Source: Epiperipatus broadwayi (taxonomy: Eukaryota > Onychophora > Udeonychophora > Euonychophora > Peripatidae). Taken from it: a stretch of DNA of 64,000 nt. The translations under genes were made by a program, and so were the position numbers. Each line of letters opens with the position of its first letter. Position 1 is the stretch's first letter. The notes below the pieces were generated by a model. The model did no database searches, was not told the origin of the DNA, and was given only the letters and a program-made list of their open reading frames with translations. The stretch spans positions 20,267,611-20,331,610 of the forward strand of contig JAQFVV010000001.1 of assembly GCA_028023455.1 (NCBI GenBank), given 5' to 3'. Positions 49,241 to 60,194 of this stretch are shown here, piece by piece.

Positions 49241-52135
49241 ATGAATGTGTACAATCACATGGTTGCGAACTCAGGCTGCCATTTGATGATGACTTTTTAT
49301 TTAGGTACTTACAACTGCAGATCACTTTCAAGTGAAGGAAGATTACAAGAGTTAGAAGAAGAATTGTCTTATATTAAATGGGACATTATTGGACTTTGTG
49401 AAGTTAGAAGAAAAGGTGAAGAAACAATTGATTTAAAAAGTGGACATATACTCTACTATAAAGGCACAAATATTGCAAATACAAGTGGAGTAGGATTCAT
49501 TATAAATAAAAAATGAAAGAATGACACTGTGGAGATTGATGGTGTATCAGACAGAGTGGCAAGATTAGTTTTACAACTTAATAGCAGATACCAAATGCAG
49601 ATAATTCAGGTTTATGCCCCAACAAGTTCTCATAGTGATGAAGTTATAGAAGATTTTTATATGGATGTACAAAAGGCTTTTGATCAGAGTAAACAACATT
49701 TTAAAATTGTTATGGGAGACTTTAATGCTAGAATTGGCAAACAAATGAAAGATGAAAATGCTGTAGGTAATTTTGGTTATGGTAATAGAAATGAGAGAGG
49801 GCATAGACTTGTCGAGTTTGCAGAAAAAGAAAAACTTTATATTATGAATTCTTTTTTTGAGAAAAATGTTAAAAGAAAATGGACATGGAAACATCCAAAT
49901 GAAGGTAAGGAAGAATTGGATTATATTTTGACTAACTGAAAATACATATTTCAAGATTGTAATGTTCTTAATAAATTTAGAACAGGAAGTGATCATCAAT
50001 TAGTAAGATGTAAGATACATGTTATTGCAAAAGTAGAAAGACAAAAATTATTAAGAAAAACAATATTTACAGTTGATATTCCTAATCTTCAGAAACATTC
50101 TAATGAATTTAAATTAGAACTTACAAATAGATTTCAAGTATTAGTAGATTTTGAACATGTTTCAGATTTGAATGATATTAATAGGAAAATAAGCAATACA
50201 CTTTTAAAAACTTCAACAAAGATAGCTGGTTAAAAAAAAGCAGCAATTGACCAATAAAATTTCTACTGAGACTAGAGAATTTATGAAGAAAAGAATAAAT
50301 ATTAGAATATACAACAATGATGCATTAAAAAGAATTGAATATCTCGAATTTTGTAAAATGGTATAGAAAAGAGTTGAAAATGATATAAGAAAGTATAATT
50401 GTGAACTAGCAAGGAAAGCTGTAGAAGAGAATAAAAGTCTAAAGAGTGTAAAACAACATTTTGGTATTGGTAGGAAATTTATATCTGCAATAAGAAAAAA
50501 AGATGGCATTATTACTAAAAAGAGAGATGACATCATAAAATGTGTAGAAAACTTCTATCAAGAATTATATAGTAATAAAGAACAAGTGCCTCCTATACAT
50601 ATTATATCTTCTGAATTGCCCAAAATTTTGAATGAGGAAGTGAGACATGCAATTAAATTTATGAAGAAAGGGAAGGCTCCAGGTAATGATGGAATTGTAA
50701 TTGATATATTAAAAGAAGCAGGTGAAGAAATAGAAAATTTTTTAGCAAAGTTATATACCAAATGTCTAAATGATAAAGATGTACCAGATGATTGGAAGAA
50801 TGCAGTATTAATATTAATATTTTAAAAAGGTGATAAAGAAGATATTAGAAATTACAGACCTATCAGTCTTTTATCAGTTTTATACAAAATTTTTACTAAG
50901 ATAATTACAACTCATCTACAGAAAACACTGGATTTCCACCAACCAAGAGAACAAGCTGGATTTAAAAGTGGTTTTAGTACAGTAGATCATATCCAGGTAT
51001 TGAGAGAAATTATAGAAAGGACAAATGAATATGAGTTGCCATTATGCTTAGGATTTGTAGACTATGAAAAGGCATTTGATTCTATAAACATTTCTTCAGT
51101 GATTAAAGCATTGGATCATCAAGGTGTAGATCCAGGATATTGTCATATTTTGAAGAATATTTATAAAAATGCAACAGCAACAATTAGATTACATAATGAC
51201 AGTAGGAAAATCAACATTGAAAAGGGTGTAAGACAGGGTGACTCCATATCTCCAAAACTTTTTACAGCAGTGCTGCAAGAAGTATTTTGTGGATTAAAAT
51301 GGGAAGCTAAAGGAGTGAAAGTAAATGGAGATTATTTAAGTCATTTAGATTTTGCAGATGATGTAGTTGTTTTTGCAAATAATGCTTTAGAGCTACAGGA
51401 AATGTTGCAGGAGTTATCAGATGAAAGTAGGAAAGTAGGACTAAAGATAAATGTTAAAAAGACTAAAGTAATGTTTATTAGATTTTCTCAAAATATGAAA
51501 ATAAAGATTGATTATGATGAGTTAGAAGAAGTTAACTGTTACAAATACCTTGGTCAGATGATTAATACAGATGGAAATATAATGGATGAGATTAATCATA
51601 GAATTAAACTTGGTTGGAGTGCTTTTGGTAGAAATAACTTGATACTAAAAGAAAATATGCCTATGTGTTTGAAAAGGAAGGTTTTTAATAAATGTGTTTT
51701 GCCTGTTCTTACTTATGGATCTGAGACTTGGACACTTAATAGAAGAGCAATACAGAGACTTCAGACCACTCAAAGAAGTATGGAGAGATGCATGTTGCGA
51801 ATAACAAGAAGAGATCGAAACACAATGTATGGATAAAAGAACAAACAGGTGTTACTGACCTCATTAAAAAAATTAAAAGACTGAAGTGAAGTTGGGCTGG
51901 ACATATTGTTAGAAGAGATGATAACAGATGGACAATTGAAATTTTAAACTGGATTCCAGGAGATTGTAAAAAAAACCAGAAAGAGACCACATGTGAGATG
52001 GATGGATGAAATAAGAAAGTGTGCAGGGGTGATGTGGAGAAGAGAAGCTAAAGATAGGAAAAGATGGATTGAACTTGGAGAGACCTTCACCCTGCAGTGG
52101 ATTGATAATGGTTGATGATGATGATGACATATGGA
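49241..52135 (+). pseudogene. RTE-like non-LTR retrotransposon, best-preserved copy
   Basis: One ORF of about 950 codons broken by few lesions. Endonuclease: LGTYNCRSLSSEGRLQELE near 49300, IIGLCEVR near 49387 (catalytic glutamate), QIIQVYAPTSSHSDE near 49598, IVMGDFNARIG near 49707 (catalytic D and N), KEELDYILTN near 49910, SDHQLVRCKI near 49990. RT: GKAPGNDGIVIDI near 50670, NYRPISLL near 50851, EQAGFKSGFSTVDHI near 50950, LGFVDYEKAFDSI near 51048 (motif A), KGVRQGDSISPKLF near 51222, LDFADDVVVF near 51345 (motif C), YKYLGQMI near 51541, LTYGSETWTL near 51709. The C-terminal region follows after a frameshift at about 51833: SWAGHIVRRDDNRWT near 51888, RPHVRWMDEI near 51984, DRKRWIELG near 52060. 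It ends in a TGATGATGATGATGA tail. Stops include TGA at 49514, 49937 and 51881, TAG at 50362 and TAA at 50821. An intact 278-codon open frame (51000-51836) covers most of the RT palm and thumb. All catalytic residues read in the RT are present, but the element as a whole is broken. Confidence 0.92.
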
Positions 52136-54880
52136 TTAAAAGTATTGTGTTCTGTTATGTTACCATAATGAGCATAATAATCATAATGAGACTGTACAGG
52201 TATGTGAGTAATGAACTGACTATAATAAATGTATGGTAAAAAATTCAAGTAATGATTTGTGTTCCAGTAAGTAGAGCTGGCTCAACTGAATTTGACTTGA
52301 AAGTGGACTCATTTGGCTGTTATGCCATGAAGACATCATGAAAGTATTTATATTTAAAATGTTTTGGTCAATCATATTTAAAGTACTCAATCCTAGACTA
52401 TTAGTATTGATGTCAAGGAAAAATGAATCAATAGACAGAAAAGAAGTGGAAATGAGTGGAGCTTCTGATTTTTATCTAATGATCATCTCTTAATAATGTA
52501 CATATTCTCAGCATTTCTTTCAACTCTTTTAACTATAAAAGATTTGCTGGGTTGTTTTGGTTTTGGTTTAATGCTTATATTTTTACCTAGAAATCTGCAT
52601 ATAACAAATATCTTGCTCATGTCATTCCTACAATCATATAAGTATTTGAATGTATTCAACATAAATTAGGATTGCTTAAAAAGACTAAAGCTGAGCAATT
52701 TTGCAAACTAAAATCCATGGGTCTGAGTAAGTTATCTTGGGCAGATTTCAGCAATGTTGTGCTCTACATTATTGACATCAGCACAACTTTTCATGCTCTC
52801 TTTAATATCTTTTCTGATGCCTGATACATCTTCCACTAACAGTTCTTCCACATAAGGATTTCTGGATTTTTTCATACTGTGTTTCTAGTAGTGAACACAG
52901 AGTTACAAAACAAGACTACAAATTTCGAAATTACTCTTGATGTTAAACTTCTACAGAAAAAATTTGCTATTGCAAACCAGGCACTAGTGAAATACTGTTG
53001 ATTTAATTTATGCTGATGATGCAATATTTATTACAAAATATTGTGTATTATTAATTTCCAGTGGTGAGTTTTGCCCATGTTTATTAACAATGTTCAAGTG
53101 TGATGTCTAGAATAATAATGATTGCCATCAGCCTTTATACCTTTATTCCATATCATTACAATATTGTAAATAAATATTGCTATTTATGTTAGTAAAGATA
53201 GTGATTTCTTAAATAATTATTTGTAAAACTGAATATCTATTTAATAAGCCAGCCCAGAGATGGATCAATATATAGTATGATACTCACTGTGGAAAGTTCA
53301 GATATCTATGAAAAATTGAGTTATATCATAACATTTATTATAATTATTCTTATTATCATATATAATTTCTAATGAATAAATATATGAGTGTGAAATAAAA
53401 TAAATATTGAGGAATCTTATCCTCCAAATACTATTTCAAGTCTGTATACAACTTAGTACATCAACATAATAATATAATAATTATATTTTTTACCCAATCC
53501 AGGTTTATACAAATTCCTCCTTATTAAGATCAATTCCAAGAAATGTCATATAAGTAATATTATACTACATTGTATCTTTTATATATCAAGTTATATGCCT
53601 CACATACATGTTACCAGCAGCAGGTCATCGCTTTTAAGCACAGATTAGTAAAATTTGATGACATAAGAGAAAATGTTTCAAGGCCATTCTGATTAATATG
53701 GATGGCTCCAATATCTCATAATTATATGTATACTTTGCATGTGTGCTAATTCAACATATCTATTTCTTTCATAATGAAATGCATGGTCAAGTACTACATA
53801 TGTATTGAAAAATGATGACTATTAAAAATCATTAAAAATATTTAAAAACTATAGCACTTTGCTAAGGACTTTGATGTGAAATTATTGCTTAAACATTACA
53901 TATTAAAATATCACTGATTTCATTCCAGAACTAAATTTAATGTGTCTAACTTGTAAAAAAACTGTTTGAAATCTGAATGAATACTAAAGCAGAAAGAAAT
54001 ATCTAACAGATAAGCAGAACATTATTCATACTTCCCATTATTACTAAAACATTAAGATAATTATGTGGGAGGTACTTCTTGCTGGCAATTTAAATGTCTT
54101 GCCATTGCTGCATAGCATCCCATAGTAATTTCAGAAAGTAGAATTGACAAGTATCAAGTTTTATTTTTCTACACTCTTCATAAGTTTTTAGCATTGTAAT
54201 AAAGCATTATATATTTTTTTTATTTTTTTGATTAACACCATTATTGTACCTTAACTCTTACTCTTTAATATAATGGATGGCATTTCTTCAGAATACACTA
54301 TTTTTGATATGTGTTTTTTAGGTTCTTCAAATATATATTCATGCTTATAACATGGAGTTAAATCAATTTTCATCAATGACTATCTTTCTGAAAGAATAAT
54401 AGTTAGTAAAATGGCCTGTCTCATACAGTTCAGCTAAGTTGCCATATGTAGTAGATCACTCTTATCAAATAAATGCAAAAGTAATTACGTTAATAATAAT
54501 GATAGAAGGTAGGGGTAATAATGAAGATAATTATTTTAATTCCATTTTTTTCTGAGTACTTGTATATTATATGAATAAACTTTGCTTGAGTTGAATCATT
54601 TAAAATATGAACTGAATATGTCATTTGCAGTTAAGGAAGTTGTTAAGATTTAATATTACTATATCTGCTCTTAGTGAAATCTAATTTTATATTTTTTTTT
54701 TATTCTTATAATTTCTACTATATTTTGTACAATAATACTTGTGACCATTTTATCTAATATTATGCTACAAAAATAGATTCAGAGACTTGAGAGAAAGTTA
54801 TTATCCCTTGCTATTATTGTTACATCAATGACAGACTACTAACTCAAAATAGTTTCATCATCTAAGATGCACTTCAAATA
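52136..54880. other. unassigned stretch with one RT-like spot
   Basis: Mostly unrecognised, moderately complex sequence between 52.2 and 53.1 kb (possible relic of another retroelement) and plain AT-rich DNA beyond. Confidence 0.35.
52995..53070 (+). pseudogene. possible RT motif C fragment
   Basis: Translation VDLIYADDAIFITKYCVLL in one frame contains YADD in the context usual for reverse transcriptase motif C (hydrophobic-YADD-hydrophobic). No other RT motif could be placed upstream or downstream, so this may be an isolated relic or chance. Confidence 0.3.
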
Positions 54881-54899
54881 AAAATCCCCTTTCTTGATA

Positions 54900-55560
54900 A
54901 TGAGATAAGAATCTCTTAAAACAAGTGAAAAATTATGACATAAAATATGGATATATTAAATTATAAAATATGGACTATAAGCATCTAAATAAATTTCTTA
55001 TTATAGATGCAACAACAAACTAAATGGATTTTATATTCTTAGATAATATAAAAATCTCAACAACAGAGTCCGAATAACTCTAGTTCCTGACATTATCTGC
55101 TTCATTCCATTGTGTACAAGCTGTATAATATGAATAATTGTTAGTGAACAATCAATTATTTACAAAATGGTCACAGTCTTATTTCATTAACTGAGTTAAA
55201 TGCTTTAATCAAGTCAGTAAAAACAATAAATAAGCAAAAAAGAAAACTTATTTAGTACTAGATTGACATCCATTTATAACTGAAATCAATATATTCAAAA
55301 GATCCTTGAAAATACATTTGTTATAATGGATAACAATGATGTTACACAATAATTATGGCAAATTTTCTATTACTTTTATTTTTAGAAAGTGAAACAATAA
55401 GAGTGATCTTAAATCAGATAGCATATCTTCATGATTTTGAAAGTAATACATTACCAACACATTTTAAACTAAACCATGTGTATAAGATTACAAAAAGTTC
55501 TTTTTAATTGCACTGAGCAGGGTATCTTTGTCCAAATATAAATAAAATAAATATAAAGGG
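54900..55560 (-). pseudogene. LINE reverse-transcriptase fragment (same type as 42-45 kb)
   Basis: On the minus strand: DLRSLLLFHFLKIK near 55420-55385 (family DLRDARIVTLYKNKGD), a shifted CVTSLLSIITNVFSRIF near 55345-55300 (family NYRGITLLSxxxKVFSRIL), VFTDLIKAFNSVNEIRLW near 55215-55165 (motif A: family TFVDLTKAFDTVSRxGLW, catalytic aspartate kept), and HIIQLVHNGMKQIMSGT near 55135-55085. It aligns best with the relic at 42.3-44.95 kb. Endonuclease and C-terminus were not found, so it is a short piece. Confidence 0.65.
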
Positions 55561-56985
55561 TGAATAGATCATTAAAAAGTGACCTTTCAATTTTATGTTA
55601 CCACTCAAAAATGATCAAAATTATCCCTCCAACTATTCAAAACATCATTGTTACCATATCAAATAGTTCCACTCATAAATTTTAATAAGATAACAATATT
55701 ACTTTTAAAATCCATATCTTACTTTCAATAGATAAAAAAAAAAATCTAAAGTGGTCATGATCACTTAATTCTATACCCTCTTTGAAACTTTAATATACTA
55801 ATTATTTTCTTTCTTATTAGATGTTACATTTTTATGTGTAAAGTCACATTTAATGTATTATTCTATTAAGAAAATAAATACCAGATGCTTACTTCTAATC
55901 AAGTCACTAATCTCTGATTTTTTTTATTTTAGTGATACTTTGCTTGCATTACCAACACATTCTTAAGTGAATTCTATGTTTTAGCAACATGGCAATCTTG
56001 ACATCAAATTATCTGTTTTAGGGTCTAAGAGCTTTTAAATTTTAATTCAGATAACAAACACTTCTAAAGAACAAATGTTAAATTTCTTATGAAGTGGTTA
56101 TAATTAGGTCTATCTTCTACTACAATTAAAATTTTAACCTTGAACTGTGCTAGTTTATGATTTAACAATCTGCATTAGTAAGTAATCAAGTATTATGAGA
56201 ATTTTTTTGTATTTTGACTCATAACTTCAATGTAATCTACTAAATATATCAAAAAATACAAGATTATGAACATATACTTTAGACTTATTTCATATATACA
56301 TTTTCTTGTTGTTAACATTAGCACTATACCAATGGTTCAGTTGGATCTTATGAGACATCTTTCAGTCACATCTGCAATATCCCTAAATGACATCTACTAC
56401 CTGAAAGATGACTAGAGGGATCTAACTACCATGTTGGTAAAATAGTAACAAAGTAGTAAATATACAGATATATATGTTCACACTTTTATTCATAAAAATT
56501 TTCGTTTTAATAGATATAAGATTCTTTATGTGTTTAAAGAAAGTTGAAATTGGTACCAATTAAAAAATAATAAGTATTTAAAAAATTATAAGCTAAATAA
56601 ACTGAGAAAACTGACATTTTCTAATACCCCCAACATTGCAAACATAAACAATCAATGGCCAAATAAAAAGAGGGAGCGGATTATCAATAGAATGGATATA
56701 TTCAATTACTACAACAAAACCATTGTCATAAGGAAACTTCAAGACTCAAATCCAAGGTATAAAATCTAAAAGAAATAGAGGTTTGTACTCTGCCCAACAC
56801 ATTCTGGATTACATCTTTTTAAATTGATGGAAAAACTTGTGGTCATCAGAAGTAAACAATCTAATTGTTGTAGCTTCATTATATATTTTTCGATCTTTTA
56901 AAAACAAACGTATTTAAAAGAAATCTGTTTACTATAATGTTTTTTTCAAGTTTAAAACATACATGTATAAATGCATTTTTCTCTT
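55561..56985. other. unassigned AT-rich stretch
   Basis: 56640-56830 is slightly more complex. It may be a further LINE relic, but no motif could be placed. Confidence 0.35.
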
Positions 56986-57060
56986 TCTCCTATACATCCC
57001 TTTTTACCTTCCTTCCTTCCCCTTTCTCCCATTGTACTTCTCCTTTTTTTTTTTTTTTTT
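56986..57060. repeat. polypyrimidine tract with poly-T
   Basis: About 75 bp of C/T including CCTTCCTTCC, ending in an 18-nt T run. Confidence 0.9.
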
Positions 57061-58570
57061 GCTATAAGGCAATTTACATTTAATTTATAAAAAGTCCCAA
57101 CAATAGATAAAATTGCCTTAAAATAAAACTACTCAACGAAAAAGCACTTAACCTCTGTGATTCAGTACACAGTAAAAACACTGCACTCAATACCAAAATA
57201 TAAAACAAATTAACTAGCTATTGAAAAATTAATATTCATTAAAAATATAAGCTTTTTATTTCTATCCAAAATTAAACAAATAATATGACAAAACTCCCCT
57301 CTAATTTAAATTAAAAATGCATAATTTTTCTATAAGCAATTATTAAATACCAATATTTTATCATTTGTTTAACATTTAAAAAGCAAATATTTTTTTAGCA
57401 AAGAAAAAATTAATTAAAAGCAAATATAATGCTGAAAAACAAATGAGTAAACACCCTTTGAAAAAATTTTAGCATTTCAAATGAGATAAAACGATGATAA
57501 TCAGCCTATATTTTAAAAAAAAAAAAAAAAATTATTCCAATATCACGAATGGTTTGAAAATGAGCTTCACATTATTGAAATAAAGTGAAACCAAATATTA
57601 AATCTAATATTCTAAGAAACATGTAGGAAAAGAATACATTATTTTTTTTTACTATGTATTGATATATAGTTTATGAATATACAAACCAATTTATACATAC
57701 TACTGTATGAGAGAGAGCTTAATAGCAAAGACAACTGATTTAAAAAATACCTTAAAAACTTATAAGCTTCACAAACATTACTTTTTCAAAGAATAACTAA
57801 TATACATATATGCAGACAAATGCAGATGTGGTTGCACTTAAAGGCAAGTACTTGTTGGCATCTAATAATTTATAATGCTTATTATTATCCCTGAAATAAT
57901 TTATTCTATGATTAAGGTGTTAATTTTATTTAGAATCTGGTTAAAAGCAATATTTTTTATACTAATTAAGAAGTAATAGTATACATTAAACTTGTTTGGC
58001 TAAACAATTGAAAATAATAAATATGGATATTTTACTTTGATAGATAAATATATAAGATTGCAACAAAAATTAATATTTTAATATTACAACATTTTAATTT
58101 CTAATAGATATAAATCATTTAATATCATATAAGAGTCAATATCTTGCTACACGTTTAAAGATCATCTTGCAGAAGCATGCTTAACATTTAATATGAATTT
58201 AAAGTTCCAAACAAATCACATTAATAATATTGTTAACATCTTGAAAGATACTTTACAATTAAAAAATTACTCCAATTATTTAATTTTCAAGGTCATATTT
58301 TAAGCACTTAATGAATGATATCTTGTGCAAGCATCATAATATGTAAGGCAATCAAATGTCTAATATAATAAGTATACCTTCTAGCAGAGATCCAAGATGT
58401 CATTAATTATTCAATTTACTTGATCTTTTCATATCAGAACATTAATCATTAATATGAATTCATATAAACAATTTCAAATAATGTTTTGTATATGTGCAAT
58501 AGAAACACAGTTGATAATTCAATTGAAATCTAAATATAAATACACAAATTACTTGTAATGTTAAAATAAT
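57061..58570. other. unassigned AT-rich stretch
   Basis: No gene recognised. Confidence 0.4.
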
Positions 58571-58676
58571 CCAGCAGTACTTCCTGTGAGAAACAAAGTC
58601 TAAATTAACAGCATAAATTGATCCTTTTAGCTATTCTATTAATTTAGATTTTGTTTCTCACAGAAAATACTGCTGG
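58571..58676. mobile_element. 106-bp hairpin element
   Basis: CCAGCAGTACTTCCTGTGAG on the left and its inverted form ending AATACTGCTGG on the right give arms of about 38 bp with a few mismatches. The loop is about 30 nt. It has the size and shape of a small MITE; the superfamily cannot be told. Confidence 0.8.
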
Positions 58677-59529
58677 AATGCCCTTAATATTGTAGATGAT
58701 TTATATAGTTATGTTCAATGGACTACAAAGTTTAAAAATTGTGATGACCACTGAAGCATCTGACTTTTCTTCCAAACATTATTTTGAAATGGTGGCAATA
58801 TCTAATCCTTAAAAATATAGGTACAACATTCCTAGTTAAAAACTATTAACAATAACAACATGGTATAATATTGACTTCACATATATAGAAATAATGTAAT
58901 ACTATGCTTAACAGCTCAATCAGACAACTGAACAGAGAGAGAATTCTTTGGTATCATCCTTGCAAATAAAATTTTGAGTAAATTTCCAAGGTTGATAATC
59001 ATCAGTAATCAAGAGAAATCATAATAAAAATCACCAGTAGCTTAAACATGATAATATTAAAATTCTTCCACAATTTGTGTTGTGAATATTAGTATTTTGC
59101 TGCCATCCATGAAATGATTGAACAATAATGTTTCTTAAATATTTCCTGCTCTTTAATTTGCAGATCTGAACAAGATATTCTGTTTAGTGACATTATTTTC
59201 TTTATTATAAACTGATGATATATTTGTGTAACCATCAAATAATAAACTATTATAATAGGCATGCCATAACGCTATTACTAATTATACGTATGTTTGCAGT
59301 TCTTATCTTCTAAATCAAAATGAGCAATTAATAAATAATCTCCTAGCCATCTTAAATTTGCTGTAATTAGTACTGAACAATATTGTATTGCTTCATTTAC
59401 TTTACAAATGTTTTATTGACTTACACTTCAATTCTATTTATGTTATACTTCTTGTGGCTATGGATTTCTTGGGTTATCAACTATAATAAATTGTTAGCTA
59501 TCAGGATAAGGCTAGTGCTCCATGTGTAG
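58677..59529. other. unassigned AT-rich stretch
   Basis: No gene or repeat recognised. Confidence 0.4.
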
Positions 59530-60110
59530 ATAGAAAGAAATATGCATATGGGCAGTCTGTATATCTATCTATTTATACCAATAAATAGATATATATCAGG
59601 AGTGAATGTTTTGTTAAAGCTGAAAAATGTTAAAAGTTGTGTTTAAAATGCATCAGTAATATTTTTATATACAGTGGACTTCATCCAATATATATACAAG
59701 ATATTATTTTCATATATCCATCAACTTTTTTTTTATTAAAAACAGACTGGAAAAATACATTTTTTAAGAATCCACCATTTATTGACCTGTCTTTTTTTTT
59801 TCATGTCTATTGATGACAATTCATAGTTGTCCCCCCCCTCTTGCCCTCCATCTCTTATTTTCTCTCTCTTCCTCCACCAGTTCCTCACTCCCTTTCTCAT
59901 TTACTTCTCTTTTATTTATTTCTTACACAATAATTCATGATATTACATGGAATAATGTTATAACATTTCCTAGCATTTCACATGCATATAAAAGATAAAG
60001 AAATATGCATATGGATAGTCTATAGACTTATCTATCTAAATGTGTAGATACATTGATAAATATCAAGAGGAAATATTTTTTCTAAACTGAAAGATGTTAA
60101 CTATTTTGTT
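59530..60110. repeat. pair of direct repeats flanking a pyrimidine-rich core
   Basis: 59530-59640 and 59995-60105 share AAGAAATATGCATATGG, then a segment with TAT-TATCTAT, then AATATCA-GAG, and AACTGAAAGATGTTAA-type sequence. Between them is a pyrimidine-rich tract (59830-59925). Directly upstream of the LINE at 60.2 kb, so possibly 5' leader monomers of that element. Function inferred only. Confidence 0.55.
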
Positions 60111-60194
60111 CTACATGATACTGGCAATCACAAGAAACCATTAAATGCTCAATATATTTCCCACATAATAGTTTATTCTTCATCTAGAAGACAA

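Noticed and set aside
49571-50761. Minus-strand open frames over the LINE
   Set aside because: Antisense shadows of the endonuclease-RT ORF, whose motifs read clearly on the plus strand.
52700-52860. Possible antisense coding stretch near 52.7-52.9 kb
   Set aside because: Translations in all frames are broken and match no family.
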